Notes: generated from the letters alone by a model not told the origin. DNA of 64,000 nt from Pedobacter segetis (GCF_016623585.1 NZ_JAEHFY010000021.1:18938-82937), one strand, 5' to 3'. Counted from the stretch's first letter, positions 47,683 through 56,590 are shown. Numbers and translations: made by a program.

Positions 47683-48804
47683 TTAAGGCATTAATCTAAA
47701 AGGATCTTCCCAACGGATAACCGGAATATTGTTCTCAAATGTTATTGGCAACCAAATGTAGCACCCGTCAATCGGGTTATCAGGCATCCACCTATCGCCC
47801 ATAAATATAAATTTAGTTTCTGTGCCTTTATTTACCGGTAATATATATGTGCTTTGCGAATGGAAAGTGGTTTTGATATCTTCTTGGCTACCCCGTACAG
47901 GATTACCTATATTTTTATAAGGTCCATATATTTTATCGGCCACAAAGCTTCTGCCCGGGTTGGGAGCCCAGCCAGTTGTGCCAGACGTAAATAAATAATA
48001 TTTGTTCTGATATTTAAAAAGCGCCGGAGCTTCATTACTACCCCCTGGTTTCACCCTCCAATATTCGTCGGTAAAATCCAGATAATCATCGGTAAGTTTT
48101 GATATGTGAAGTGTTTGGTTGTCTTCTGATGAATGGATATGATAGGCGGTACCATCATCATCCACAAATAAAGTCATATCTCTGGCCATTTGGCCTTTGT
48201 TAAAATCCCTCTGCACCAAAATTCCTTCGATTACTTTTTTATGCCATTCTGCATTTCTATCCGTTGGAATAGTAAAAGATAGGTTTTTCAAACTATCAGG
48301 AAAGTTTTGTGGCCAAACGCCTTTATTGGGCCTTATACTTTTTAAATACTTAAATGGTCCCTCAGGATGATCAGAAACGGCTAAACCTGTAAGTGCCGCA
48401 TCGTAACCTTTACCTTTTAGTTCATGATGAAACCACATCACAAACTTTTTAGTTTTTTTGTTATAGATAACTTTTGGCCGTTCTAAAATGCAACCTGGTT
48501 GTAATAAACTATTGGTATTTGCTATCATTTTTAAAGCTAAGCCTTCGTTTTTCCACGTTGCCAAATCTTTTGAAGAATAGCAACTCACGCCATCCATGGC
48601 CATATTCCCACGTTTCCCGCTTCGTTTAAACTCTCCGTACCAATAATAAGTATCGTTATATTTTAAAATACCACCACCATGGGCATTTACCATCACCCCA
48701 TCCGTATCTAGCCACGGTTTTCCCTGCTCAATCATTTGTGCCGAAAGCGTTGTTGCAAAACCTAAGAAAAAAAAAGTGAGGAAAACCTTATTAAATTGTT
48801 TCAT
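47683..48804 (-). CDS. GH43-like enzyme, exo-beta-1,3-galactanase type
   Basis: The 373-residue exported protein (signal ending LSAQ, about 23) is a five-bladed propeller opening with WLDTDGVMVNAHGGGILKYNDTYYWYGE (written in parts: AHGGGIL about 41-47, YYWYGE 53-58). Other motifs are CILERPKVIYN (Glu108), GGSNEAPALFK (Glu258, likely general acid) and FHSQSTYILP (Gln317). The AHGG...YYWYGE, ERPKV and SQST combination resembles GH43 subfamily 24 and its relatives, where a Gln replaces the usual Asp base. That fits removal of galactose from beta-1,3-galactan, though other GH43 subfamilies share parts of it. It lies upstream of the three-sulfatase operon and is a paralogue of the protein at 49802. 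Confidence 0.78.
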   Translation of the reverse strand: MKQFNKVFLTFFFLGFATTLSAQMIEQGKPWLDTDGVMVNAHGGGILKYNDTYYWYGEFKRSGKRGNMAMDGVSCYSSKDLATWKNEGLALKMIANTNSLLQPGCILERPKVIYNKKTKKFVMWFHHELKGKGYDAALTGLAVSDHPEGPFKYLKSIRPNKGVWPQNFPDSLKNLSFTIPTDRNAEWHKKVIEGILVQRDFNKGQMARDMTLFVDDDGTAYHIHSSEDNQTLHISKLTDDYLDFTDEYWRVKPGGSNEAPALFKYQNKYYLFTSGTTGWAPNPGRSFVADKIYGPYKNIGNPVRGSQEDIKTTFHSQSTYILPVNKGTETKFIFMGDRWMPDNPIDGCYIWLPITFENNIPVIRWEDPFRLMP

Positions 48805-49182
48805 ATTTTGTTAATAATCTTAGGGATATAAAAAAGCTATCATATTCATTTATCTCTTTGTTTTTTTGATACACCTTAAAATAATCCATTTCATATTTGA
48901 TGAGGAAACGGGATTATTGCAAATTATCGCCATTTGTACCAATGATTAAATTTAAAATAAAAATTACAGTTGTTTAAACTTTGGGTAGCCATTGATATTT
49001 ATAACATCTTTCAGCAAAATATGGATTCTTTAGTTCATCGTTTAAATAAAGTTTAATCGCCTGCTGTTACTACGCTATTTGTAAATTTTTACAGACCCTA
49101 AAATACCATAAAAAATAAATCTGAAAAAAGGATTTCCCTTTAAAAAAAATTTTTAAACAAATTTACCGGCACAACGATAACA
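48805..49182. other. Gene-free AT-rich stretch before the sulfatase relic
   Basis: These 378 bases must hold the promoter of the leftward GH43-like gene and perhaps a relic promoter for the rightward pseudogene. I see several AT-rich near-matches to the -7 box but none with proper spacing, and no open frame with a recognisable product. Confidence 0.4.
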
Positions 49183-49586
49183 ATGAGAAAACTTATCACT
49201 TTTATTATAAGCCGTGTTTTCAGCTATTATTCTTTTTCGCAAACCAAAGTTAAATCAGACAAACCTAATATCGTTATTTTTTTATCGATGATATTGGGTA
49301 AAAGGATTTAAGTTGCTATGGGAGCAACTTTTATAAAACATCAAATATTGATAAATTACCGATTGGATACAAAGGACATAAAAAGCTTTTTGCGAAATTA
49401 GCTGTGCCCAACTGTTCAATGTATTTGCCTTTAGAAGAAAAACGATTGCCTAATCTATAAAAGAAAAGGTTAGAAATAATGAATAAATGGCGCAAAAATG
49501 TAAATGCGCAAATGCCTATCCCAAACCCAAATTGTAATCGAGAAAAAGTAAATCAAAATGCAAAATCAAAAGATGGCGAACAATAA
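49183..49586 (+). pseudogene. Decayed sulfatase gene: frameshift, stops and internal deletion
   Basis: From ATG 49183 the plus strand encodes a signal-like start and DKPNIVIFL, the usual sulfatase opening, then the frame is lost near 49284. Reading the next frame gives IDDIG, a stop at 49299-49301, then KDLSCYGSNFYKTSNIDKL, the standard continuation of an S1 sulfatase. After about 40 unclear residues and another stop (TAA near 49457), the same frame gives EIMNKWRKNVNAQMPIPNPN, the typical sulfatase C-terminus, ending at 49584-49586. The CxPSR signature and the whole catalytic core are missing. An intact gene would need about 1400 bases; only 404 remain. It is on the opposite strand to both neighbouring GH43-like genes. 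Confidence 0.85.
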
Positions 49587-49709
49587 TTGGTCATTAAAAG
49601 AAATGAAAGTAATTAAACATCAGTTCCAAATTTGGATCATCGAAAATAAAGATCGATATGTGCTGTAAGCATTTTTACCATTCTAAGGAGAGACTGCACC
49701 TAAAAGTTA

Positions 49710-49747
49710 AAATAATGGGCAATCTTTTGCTTGATTGCCCATTATTT
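49710..49747. terminator. Strong bidirectional terminator hairpin
   Basis: A perfect 15-base stem (49710-49724 with 49733-49747, core AATAATGGGCAATC) has an 8-base loop. On the minus strand it follows the GH43-like lipoprotein gene by 54 bases and is followed by a TTAACTTTTAGG tail; on the plus strand it follows the pseudogene and is followed by GTTTTAA. It can serve both directions. Confidence 0.75.
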
Positions 49748-49801
49748 GTTTTAACTGATAAATTTAATTTAATGTATCTAAACACGCAGCCGGCTTAGCT
49801 A

Positions 49802-50893
49802 TTATAGGCCAGGGCTCCAACTACTCTGCCAACTGATATGAAGTTTTTTCTGATCAATCCGAAAAGGTAGCCAAATGTAGCGTGAGGTTGAAGGGTTAGT
49901 TGGCACATGAACATCAAAGTTTGCCACAAACTTATTTTCTTCGCCATCTAGCTTAAACATATAATTTGACTGGCCGCCCCAAGTTAGATCTGGGCCTATC
50001 CCGGTAACAGAATTTGTTCCGCTTAAAGGGTTACTTTGTACAGTCCATGGCCCGGCAAGGCTTGTTGCGGTGTAATACCTAGGGGGGTTAGGATCCCAGC
50101 CAGAAGAACCCGAACCTAATAAATGATAAGTACCAGATTTGTAAATTACCGCAACACCTTCTGTATATTTCTGGATTCCGCTCATTACTGTATAACTAGT
50201 AGCGGGGTTTAAATAGTTAGTGGTCATTTTGGCATAAACCAACACACCATCTGTTTTTCTTTTTGCAATATGATACAAATCTCCATTATCTGCCTTATAA
50301 AAAAAATGATCGCCTGTGCCTTTACTATCATTAGCTGCCAAAAATTTATGATCATAAGTAAACTGACCCGTAGGACTGTTACTTGTAGCTACCGCAACAT
50401 AAGTTTTATCATAACCTTCCCCTTTTAGGTAAAGCTTAAAATAACAGATGTATTTACCCGTATTGTCGCACTTAACAACCTTAACCCTCTGAATTTTGCA
50501 CCCAAGCTCAAGATCGCTGCCCGGGGTGTTATTTACGGCCAGTACGATCCCATAATCGGTCCAGTTAACTAAATCTTTAGAACGGTAGCAATGTACGCCG
50601 CCGTCTGTTTTTCCATTCTTTTCGCTACTGCCCGGTATTTTGTGTGTGCCGTACCAATAATAATATCCGTTCTGAAAAATAACGCCACCAGAGTGTGCAT
50701 TAATAAGATTACCAGCCGTATCTTTCCAGGGCTGATCCGGAAAAATATTTGTCTGCGCCAAGGTGGTTTGCGCTTGAGGACTTACAGCCCCTTCTACCGC
50801 ATCAACTTTTTGTTGCTGCGTTTTCTCTTTTTTACATTGCGCAAGACCTACTAACGTAAGTAATGCGCCCGCTAATAAAACTTTTCTTTTCAT
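49802..50893 (-). CDS. GH43-like lipoprotein with altered active-site motif
   Basis: The 363-residue protein has a lipoprotein signal (lipobox LAQC, Cys20), a Gln-rich linker (about 22-55) and a five-bladed propeller paralogous to 47683: NAHSGGVIFQNGYYYWYG, YRSKDLVNWTDYG, EGVAVIYKSGTYHLLGSGSSGW and GGQSNYMFK. Compared with the neighbour, ERPKV is changed to QRVKV (Gln135, codon 50489-50491 CAG), while the acid candidate (Glu245) and the Gln (Gln308) remain. The enzyme may have a shifted pH optimum, or be a binding or weakly active relative. It is a single leftward gene with its own terminator. Confidence 0.72.
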   Translation of the reverse strand: MKRKVLLAGALLTLVGLAQCKKEKTQQQKVDAVEGAVSPQAQTTLAQTNIFPDQPWKDTAGNLINAHSGGVIFQNGYYYWYGTHKIPGSSEKNGKTDGGVHCYRSKDLVNWTDYGIVLAVNNTPGSDLELGCKIQRVKVVKCDNTGKYICYFKLYLKGEGYDKTYVAVATSNSPTGQFTYDHKFLAANDSKGTGDHFFYKADNGDLYHIAKRKTDGVLVYAKMTTNYLNPATSYTVMSGIQKYTEGVAVIYKSGTYHLLGSGSSGWDPNPPRYYTATSLAGPWTVQSNPLSGTNSVTGIGPDLTWGGQSNYMFKLDGEENKFVANFDVHVPTNPSTSRYIWLPFRIDQKKLHISWQSSWSPGL

Positions 50894-51207
50894 TTTAGTT
50901 TAATTTATTGTTATGATGGTTATAATTTGGTCGATACTTCAACTTAAAAACCTAGGCGGATTTTTCTAAAATCCTTTTAATAAAACAAGACATCTGTGCT
51001 TAATTGGGCAAAAACACCTTAATTATTATAGGCTATCAATGTTTCTGTTTTGGCTTTTTAACCTCCATCAACTTAAAATCAACTATAATGGCCAACAGAC
51101 TTCTATTTTATCTAGTTCTTTCTGCTTCCAAACATCAAACACCAAATTCCTTCAAGTTTTATTGGTAGTTTACTTATTTTAAAAGTTTTATATGATCACC
51201 TTAATTT
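50894..51207 (-). other. Gene-free stretch upstream of the GH43-like lipoprotein
   Basis: These 314 bases between two leftward genes contain no plausible gene, clear hairpin or consensus promoter box. They must carry the 3' end of the GH30-like transcript and the promoter of the GH43-like lipoprotein. Confidence 0.4.
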
Positions 51208-53160
51208 TTATTCCTTTAATATTTTTATCACATCAATAGAACTATCGGTTAAACCTCTCAAAAAATATAACCCTTTTTGGTAAGCACTCAAATTGATGGA
51301 GACTTTAGTAGCATTTGAAGCGATATTTTGAGAATAAACAACTTTACCCGTAACATCACTAACGGTTATTGACCTATACAAATTCCCATTGAAATTAACC
51401 GTAACGAAATCTTTAGCCGGAACAGGGTAAGCAACAAAACTAGATTGTTTATTTAAACTTAGGTTAACGGCTCTTATCCCTAAATCTTTGCTTGTTCCAT
51501 CTAAATCTACTTGATGAAGCTGGTAATAATTATTACCGATATTAGGATTGTTATGCACAAAACGATAATGGTTTGGTTTGCTACCGTTCCCTTTAGTTTT
51601 TATTTTATCTAAAAGCTGAAATGTTTTTCCGTCTGTTGAATGGGAAATAGTGAAATAATCATTATTTGATTCGGAAGATGTATTCCAGTTTAATTCTACG
51701 GTATTTGTAGAAGTTTTATTAACGTTAAATGAAATCAATTCGACTGGTAAACTCGGGTCGTCCACGGTAAATGTAAGTGTATTTACCGAGAACGGTTCGG
51801 TGGTAATGGTGTAGCTTGTAACGTTAGGAGTAAATGTTTCATTTGTAGTTCCTTCTGTTTGGGTTACGCTTGTTGTAACTGTTGTTAATGATTTTATCGG
51901 GTAATCTGTATTATCAGATTTCTTGAGGGTAATGGTAATTTGCTCGGCTACGTCTGTGAAATTGCTTAGGTTTAGATAAACCTTATCCGAACCTTGCTTT
52001 CTAAAGGCTAAAATTTGTCTGATACTATTGGTAATATTCGCAGATGTATAATCCAATACGTTTGAATTCTTTGGCTGTGTATTGGTTATTTGCTTAAAGG
52101 CATTAAATTGCTTGTATGGAGATGGCGCATTTCCGTTTGTTGGGGTACGTATTAAACTAGAAGCTGCAAAGTTGGCTGAATTATTAGTTTGATAATAATA
52201 CCATGCCTGCACACCACTATTGATGGCTACATTCATCAACGCAGACATATCCAAAACTGTTTTGATCTGGTCTCCTAAACCAGCGTAATTATCCAGCCCT
52301 AAGTTATCGTTGTGATAACCATGTTGTTCGTTCTGATAGAGTTTTTTCCCGTCTAAAGCCGCAATAATATCACCAAATGCACCATTATTTAACCCTCCCG
52401 CATATTGATGGGTAGAAACAATATCCAGTTGATTCCATGCTGATGGATAGTTGTTTTTAAAGTAATTTACGTAACTACGACATTGGGTTACCGATAAGGT
52501 ACTTGGCCCCATAATTAGCGGAACTTTAATATTTGTAGTATTAATTAATGGGTCGTTCAATTTTGCCTTGAGTCTCGGGATTACCTCTTGCACCAATATT
52601 GCCAAGCCTTTTTTTGGATCACCATAACCATATTTGTTTTGTCTATTCAAATCGGGTTCATTTGATACATCGGCAATATCCACAACCACCCCACTATCTT
52701 TAAAAAATTTCAGAGTGTTAAAATACCAGTCGGCCACTTCATCATATATCCCAGTTCTGGTATAATCCAAATCTCCGTTGTTTGTACCCCCAATACATAG
52801 GTAACCCGGATAAGCCTGAAAAACCATCGCTATCTGGTTATCAGGGTTTATAGCTTTGGCTGCTTTCATAAATTTAATCCTTTTTGCGTAAGTACCTGCA
52901 TTTGCAGGGTTTGAGGGATCCTGATTCATGTAAGTTTGAATAAAATCAAGTTTCAGCTCGTTGCTTAGCATCTGATCGGCCAAAGCCTGGTTAGCTTCGC
53001 TCATCCCAGCATAATCACCTTCGCTATTTCCAAAAGAACAGCCAGAACCTTCAAAAATATGCTTGTAAGTTTGGGCATTTATGGTTATAGATTTCTGCGC
53101 AAAGCTTGCAGAACTTAGAAATAAGGCTAGAAATAGGATAAAGTAAAAATTACGGTTCAT
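51208..53160 (-). CDS. T9SS-exported clan GH-A-like glycoside hydrolase, GH30/GH39-like
   Basis: The 650-residue protein has a signal peptide ending SFAQ (about 22) and a catalytic barrel starting FEGSGCSFGNSEGDY. DIADVSNEPDLN supplies Glu168 as likely acid/base, STHQYAGG follows, and LYQNEQHGYH supplies Glu278 as likely nucleophile. A beta domain (about 370-465), an FN3-like module (LPVELISFNVNKTSTNTVELNW, about 470-560) and a T9SS type A tail (YPVPAKDFVTVNFNG ... YQKGLYFLRG, about 575-650) complete it. It resembles GH30-type endo-enzymes. As a surface or secreted enzyme it could cut the polymer before import. It is divergent from another T9SS protein that shares the FN3-like and sorting modules. 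Confidence 0.8.
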   Translation of the reverse strand: MNRNFYFILFLALFLSSASFAQKSITINAQTYKHIFEGSGCSFGNSEGDYAGMSEANQALADQMLSNELKLDFIQTYMNQDPSNPANAGTYAKRIKFMKAAKAINPDNQIAMVFQAYPGYLCIGGTNNGDLDYTRTGIYDEVADWYFNTLKFFKDSGVVVDIADVSNEPDLNRQNKYGYGDPKKGLAILVQEVIPRLKAKLNDPLINTTNIKVPLIMGPSTLSVTQCRSYVNYFKNNYPSAWNQLDIVSTHQYAGGLNNGAFGDIIAALDGKKLYQNEQHGYHNDNLGLDNYAGLGDQIKTVLDMSALMNVAINSGVQAWYYYQTNNSANFAASSLIRTPTNGNAPSPYKQFNAFKQITNTQPKNSNVLDYTSANITNSIRQILAFRKQGSDKVYLNLSNFTDVAEQITITLKKSDNTDYPIKSLTTVTTSVTQTEGTTNETFTPNVTSYTITTEPFSVNTLTFTVDDPSLPVELISFNVNKTSTNTVELNWNTSSESNNDYFTISHSTDGKTFQLLDKIKTKGNGSKPNHYRFVHNNPNIGNNYYQLHQVDLDGTSKDLGIRAVNLSLNKQSSFVAYPVPAKDFVTVNFNGNLYRSITVSDVTGKVVYSQNIASNATKVSINLSAYQKGLYFLRGLTDSSIDVIKILKE

Positions 53161-53489
53161 ATCAATAAGTTAGGTGTATGTATTCAATCTGGATAATTAT
53201 GATAATTAAAGGATTGGTTAATTGGTTTATCTTTAAAATAGATATACAAAACTAAAATATATGTAAGCCGTAACTGGGATGCTTATTCGTTTTTGACAGG
53301 GGGCAATTTAGTTTATCCAACCGTTTTCAAGTATCAACTACCCTAAAAGTTGGCTTTTTAACAAAATTTTTGATCTAATGGAAATCCCATTTTCAAAAAA
53401 AATTAAAACACCCCCCCTTTTTTACTATTTCGGGTGCTAAAAAAAATTAGAAAGGGAAATACCTTAGCAGAAACCAAATTACACATATT
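53161..53489. promoter_or_regulatory. Divergent promoter region between two T9SS genes
   Basis: These 329 bases hold CAAAACTA at 53247-53254 (TAGTTTTG on the minus strand, matching the -7 consensus) for the leftward hydrolase. Its leader then carries two AACCAAT motifs at 53211-53229. On the plus-strand side there is a run of eight C followed by six T (53411-53424) about 70 bases before the rightward start. No gene is present. Confidence 0.45.
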
Positions 53490-54920
53490 ATGAAAGGAAA
53501 TTTTTACTCAATCAAAAAGCACTTTTGTGCTAAAAATTATTTAATGGCCGCATTATTTGCGGTTTGTTGCTCTAATACCAATGCCCAAACGGTTGTTTAT
53601 CAGGAGGGATTTGGTAGTGCTGCAGTTGCCGAAGGATCTTATTCTGGTGGTACAAGTACGGTTCCTGGTTCACCTTCTCAAGCAACTTATACTACACAGG
53701 CCACAAAGATAGCATCAATTGTTGCTGACGCTGAGACTTCAGGAAATTATGTAATTAGTTATGGTACACAAGGAAGTAATTCTAAAGACGGTATTATGAC
53801 AAGTTTCTCAAAAGTTAATCCCAACTATAAAACCACTTTATCTGATAACACAGGCAATGTTACGTTTACTATCAACATGAGAGCTTTTGGACAATTAACA
53901 ACTTATAATACCAGCGGTGGAAAAGGTATGATGTTTGTAATTGGTAGTAACGTAGAAGACGTTTTTACAACATCTACTTCCGGATATGCGATTTTATTTC
54001 AAAAATCAACAACTAGCAATACTAACAATGAAGTTAGGTTTGTTAGTTTTTCTAATGGTGTATTTAATAATACAGTCTTTGTAGATCTAGCCTCATCAGG
54101 CCCTTTGGCAAGCACTACTAATTCAATAAGCGTTAAATTGGTATATAGGCCAAACGATCCTACTAATAATTGGCAATTCAACGTTAAACAGAATAGTTCT
54201 GCCGCATTTGAAGACCCTGAAACTGTTGATTATAGTATGGGTGGTGTTACAGCAACTTTTAATGATAATACTTATACTGGTACACCACTTCTTGGTTTTG
54301 GATTATTAGCTACCAGACAAAATAATGCTTCTGCAGTGGTTATTAATGCAGATAATTTAAAAATAGCAACAGATGCTACCCTCCCAATAAAATTAACAAG
54401 TTTTACAGGCAATTACCTAAATAATGGTGTTAATCTTAAATGGGAAACCGCATCAGAACTAAATACAGATAAATTTGAAATCGAAAGATTAGAAGATGGC
54501 TCTTTTAAATTTTTAGGTACGGTTAAAGCATCCGGAAATTCTTCTTCATCCAAAACTTATAGTTATATAGATAGAAACCCATTGTCTGGCACAAATTATT
54601 ACAGATTAAAAACCATTGATAAAGACGGTTCTTTTGAGTACAATAAGGAAATAGCCGTAAATATTAAAGATTTAAGCCAAACCAACGCTATATCTTATCC
54701 TAACCCGGCAACTACATCTTTAAATATAGCGGTACCATCTAATTTTGTGGGGTCTTTTAAGGTAACTTTAACCAATTTAAATGGTCAAAAGGTTAAAGAA
54801 CTAGATACAAATAGCTTTTCTTATCATTTAGATGTTACTACTTTTAAAAGAGGAATTTACATTCTAACAATAGCAGATAGCAAAGGAAACAAATCTTCTA
54901 AAGAGGTACAATTAAAGTAA
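53490..54920 (+). CDS. T9SS-exported protein of unknown function with lectin-like N-terminal region
   Basis: The 476-residue protein has a signal peptide ending NAQ (about 33), then YQEGFGSAA, a start often seen in surface proteins with a jelly-roll (LamG-like or choice-of-anchor) domain (about 34-290). After that come an FN3-like module (LPIKLTSFTGNYLNNGVNLKWET, about 297-385) and a T9SS type A tail (YPNPATTSLNIAVPSN ... FKRGIYILTI, about 400-476). No catalytic motif is visible. Sharing of the FN3-like and sorting parts with the divergent hydrolase suggests joint function at the cell surface, perhaps glycan binding (inference). It is followed by a terminator, so it is monocistronic. Confidence 0.72.
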   Translation: MKGNFYSIKKHFCAKNYLMAALFAVCCSNTNAQTVVYQEGFGSAAVAEGSYSGGTSTVPGSPSQATYTTQATKIASIVADAETSGNYVISYGTQGSNSKDGIMTSFSKVNPNYKTTLSDNTGNVTFTINMRAFGQLTTYNTSGGKGMMFVIGSNVEDVFTTSTSGYAILFQKSTTSNTNNEVRFVSFSNGVFNNTVFVDLASSGPLASTTNSISVKLVYRPNDPTNNWQFNVKQNSSAAFEDPETVDYSMGGVTATFNDNTYTGTPLLGFGLLATRQNNASAVVINADNLKIATDATLPIKLTSFTGNYLNNGVNLKWETASELNTDKFEIERLEDGSFKFLGTVKASGNSSSSKTYSYIDRNPLSGTNYYRLKTIDKDGSFEYNKEIAVNIKDLSQTNAISYPNPATTSLNIAVPSNFVGSFKVTLTNLNGQKVKELDTNSFSYHLDVTTFKRGIYILTIADSKGNKSSKEVQLK

Positions 54921-54935
54921 TCTCAAATATTTAGC

Positions 54936-54978
54936 TAAATGAAATGTCTCTAAAATTATAAAAGAGGCATTTCATTTA
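54936..54978 (+). terminator. Intrinsic terminator after the T9SS protein
   Basis: A 16-base stem (54936-54951 with 54963-54978) has one G-T pair and an 11-base loop. It begins 15 bases after the stop, and the sequence after it (TTAAAATTTT) is T-rich. Confidence 0.65.
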
Positions 54979-55350
54979 TTAAAATTTTAACCCGTGAGGT
55001 TTCAATTTGAAAGGCTAAAATGAAGAAAGAGGATTCAAAAATACCATCAGTTTTGCCTTAGTTCTTCCAAATTTTCAACTAGGATTCAAAATCCAACAGC
55101 CTCCCTTGGTTTTACATCAGTTGCTTTGTTAAAAATTAAGCTATCTTCAAATGTTTAGTCATTTTCTGTTTTAGGTTTCATGATCATTGCTTCAACTAAA
55201 TTTTCAATCGAGGCATAAAAAACCGTCTTTCAAACTTCAAATTATTAACAACCAAAATAACAGTAAACTAAAATTCTCCATTAAAAATATAGGGAAATCA
55301 AGATCAATTAGAAAGTGAAATTGTCCATTACAATCAGAAAAATATCCATA

Positions 55351-55379
55351 TTGTTAAAGCCTATTTTAATTTATATTTG
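55351..55379 (+). promoter_or_regulatory. Bacteroidota-type promoter of the propeller/dehydrogenase/cytochrome operon
   Basis: TTG at 55351-55353 and TATATTTG at 55372-55379 match the -33/-7 consensus (TTG, TAnnTTTG) with 18 bases between. Transcription would begin near 55386, about 113 bases before the first gene. This is the best-formed promoter in the window. Confidence 0.5.
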
Positions 55380-55498
55380 ATGCTAATAAATGCCTTTTTA
55401 AAATCATTGACCTTATATAAAATTCATTACGTCCTAAATATTACAGGCTTAACAATAGAACAAAAACCAAATAGAACTAACTAACACAAAAGCTGTTT

Positions 55499-56590
55499 AT
55501 GATTACGAATAAAAAAGCTAGAAACTTTTTTGTTTTTAGTATCCCAACACTATTCATTTTACTAACAAATATTGGTTATGGGCAAAACCTAAATGTAAAT
55601 AAGAAGCCATCTGATAGGCCTTTGTTAAAATTATTAAACCAATTCTCTGCTGCAGATGTCCCGGTTTTAGGTTCTGGGGAAACAGAAGTACCAGAAAGAA
55701 AATGGGATACAACAATTGTTGTGCCTAAAAACTTACCGGGTAACGGAATTGCCCAACATCCTATGCTATATATTGGCGAAGGGTATAACAAAATGTTTTT
55801 GATCAATAAAGGAAAAACAATTTGGACCTACTCAACCGGTGGTGGATATGAATATGATGACGTATGGATGCTATCAAACGGTAATATTTTGTTTACCAGA
55901 ATGCAGTATATTGCAGAAATTACACCAAAAAAGGAAGTAGTTTGGCGATATGATGCACCAGAAGGCACAGAAATACATGCCTGTCAACCTATTGGTTTAG
56001 ATAAAGTGCTATTTATGCAAAACGGGACCCCGCCCAAACTATTTATCTTCAACATAAAAACCAATAAAGTAGAAGTAGAAAAGGAAATGCCTTACGACCC
56101 AAATAAAGGGGTACATGGTCAGTTCAGAAGGGTAAGATACACCGCAAATGGCACATATCTTGTCCCTTTTATGTTAATGGATAAGGTAATTGAATACGAT
56201 AAGAACTTTAAAGAGTTATGGACTTATGATATTAAACAGCCATGGGCAGCCATTAGGTTAAAAAACGGGAACACTTTAATTACCGATGAGAAAGACATCT
56301 TAACCAGAGAAGTAAATACCGCAAAAGAAACCGTTTGGGAATTAAAACGAGAAGATCTACCAGAAGAATATCGCTTTATTAATACCCAAAGCTGTACGCG
56401 TTTAACAAACGGCAATACTATTATTTGCTCTAGAGGGAATAATGGTAAAGGACCACAGCTGGTAGAGGTTACGCCCGATAAAAAAGTGGTGTGGGTTTTG
56501 TGGGATTGGAAAAACCTTGGGCCCGCTACTGCGGTACAGGTACTTGATGACCCTGGAATCCCTGAGAAACCAGGAGAATCTGAGCACTAA
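55499..56590 (+). CDS. Exported beta-propeller protein with arylsulfotransferase/PQQ-like repeats
   Basis: The 363-residue protein has a signal peptide (about 1-28, ending GYGQ) and at least five repeats of a blade pattern: a W near the end of one strand (TIWTY, VVWRY, ELWTY, TVWEL, VVWVL), then an NGN-hydrophobic stretch (SNGNILFT, KNGNTLIT, TNGNTIIC). This pattern is shared by PQQ-like propellers and arylsulfotransferase-type (ASST) propellers. A GVHGQFRRVRY segment and EIHACQP supply His and Arg residues that could line a site, but no catalytic assignment is safe. It is first of a three-gene operon with a sugar dehydrogenase and a cytochrome c, so an electron-transfer or sugar-sensing role is also possible. 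Confidence 0.65.
   Translation: MITNKKARNFFVFSIPTLFILLTNIGYGQNLNVNKKPSDRPLLKLLNQFSAADVPVLGSGETEVPERKWDTTIVVPKNLPGNGIAQHPMLYIGEGYNKMFLINKGKTIWTYSTGGGYEYDDVWMLSNGNILFTRMQYIAEITPKKEVVWRYDAPEGTEIHACQPIGLDKVLFMQNGTPPKLFIFNIKTNKVEVEKEMPYDPNKGVHGQFRRVRYTANGTYLVPFMLMDKVIEYDKNFKELWTYDIKQPWAAIRLKNGNTLITDEKDILTREVNTAKETVWELKREDLPEEYRFINTQSCTRLTNGNTIICSRGNNGKGPQLVEVTPDKKVVWVLWDWKNLGPATAVQVLDDPGIPEKPGESEH

Larger units (their letters stand above)
54921..55498. other. Gene-free 578-base stretch with terminator and promoter
   Basis: After the terminator at 54936-54978 the sequence is AT-rich with stops in all frames and no recognisable product. It ends with the promoter listed at 55351-55379 and a leader of about 110 bases to the beta-propeller gene. 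The leader has no strong hairpin. Confidence 0.5.
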
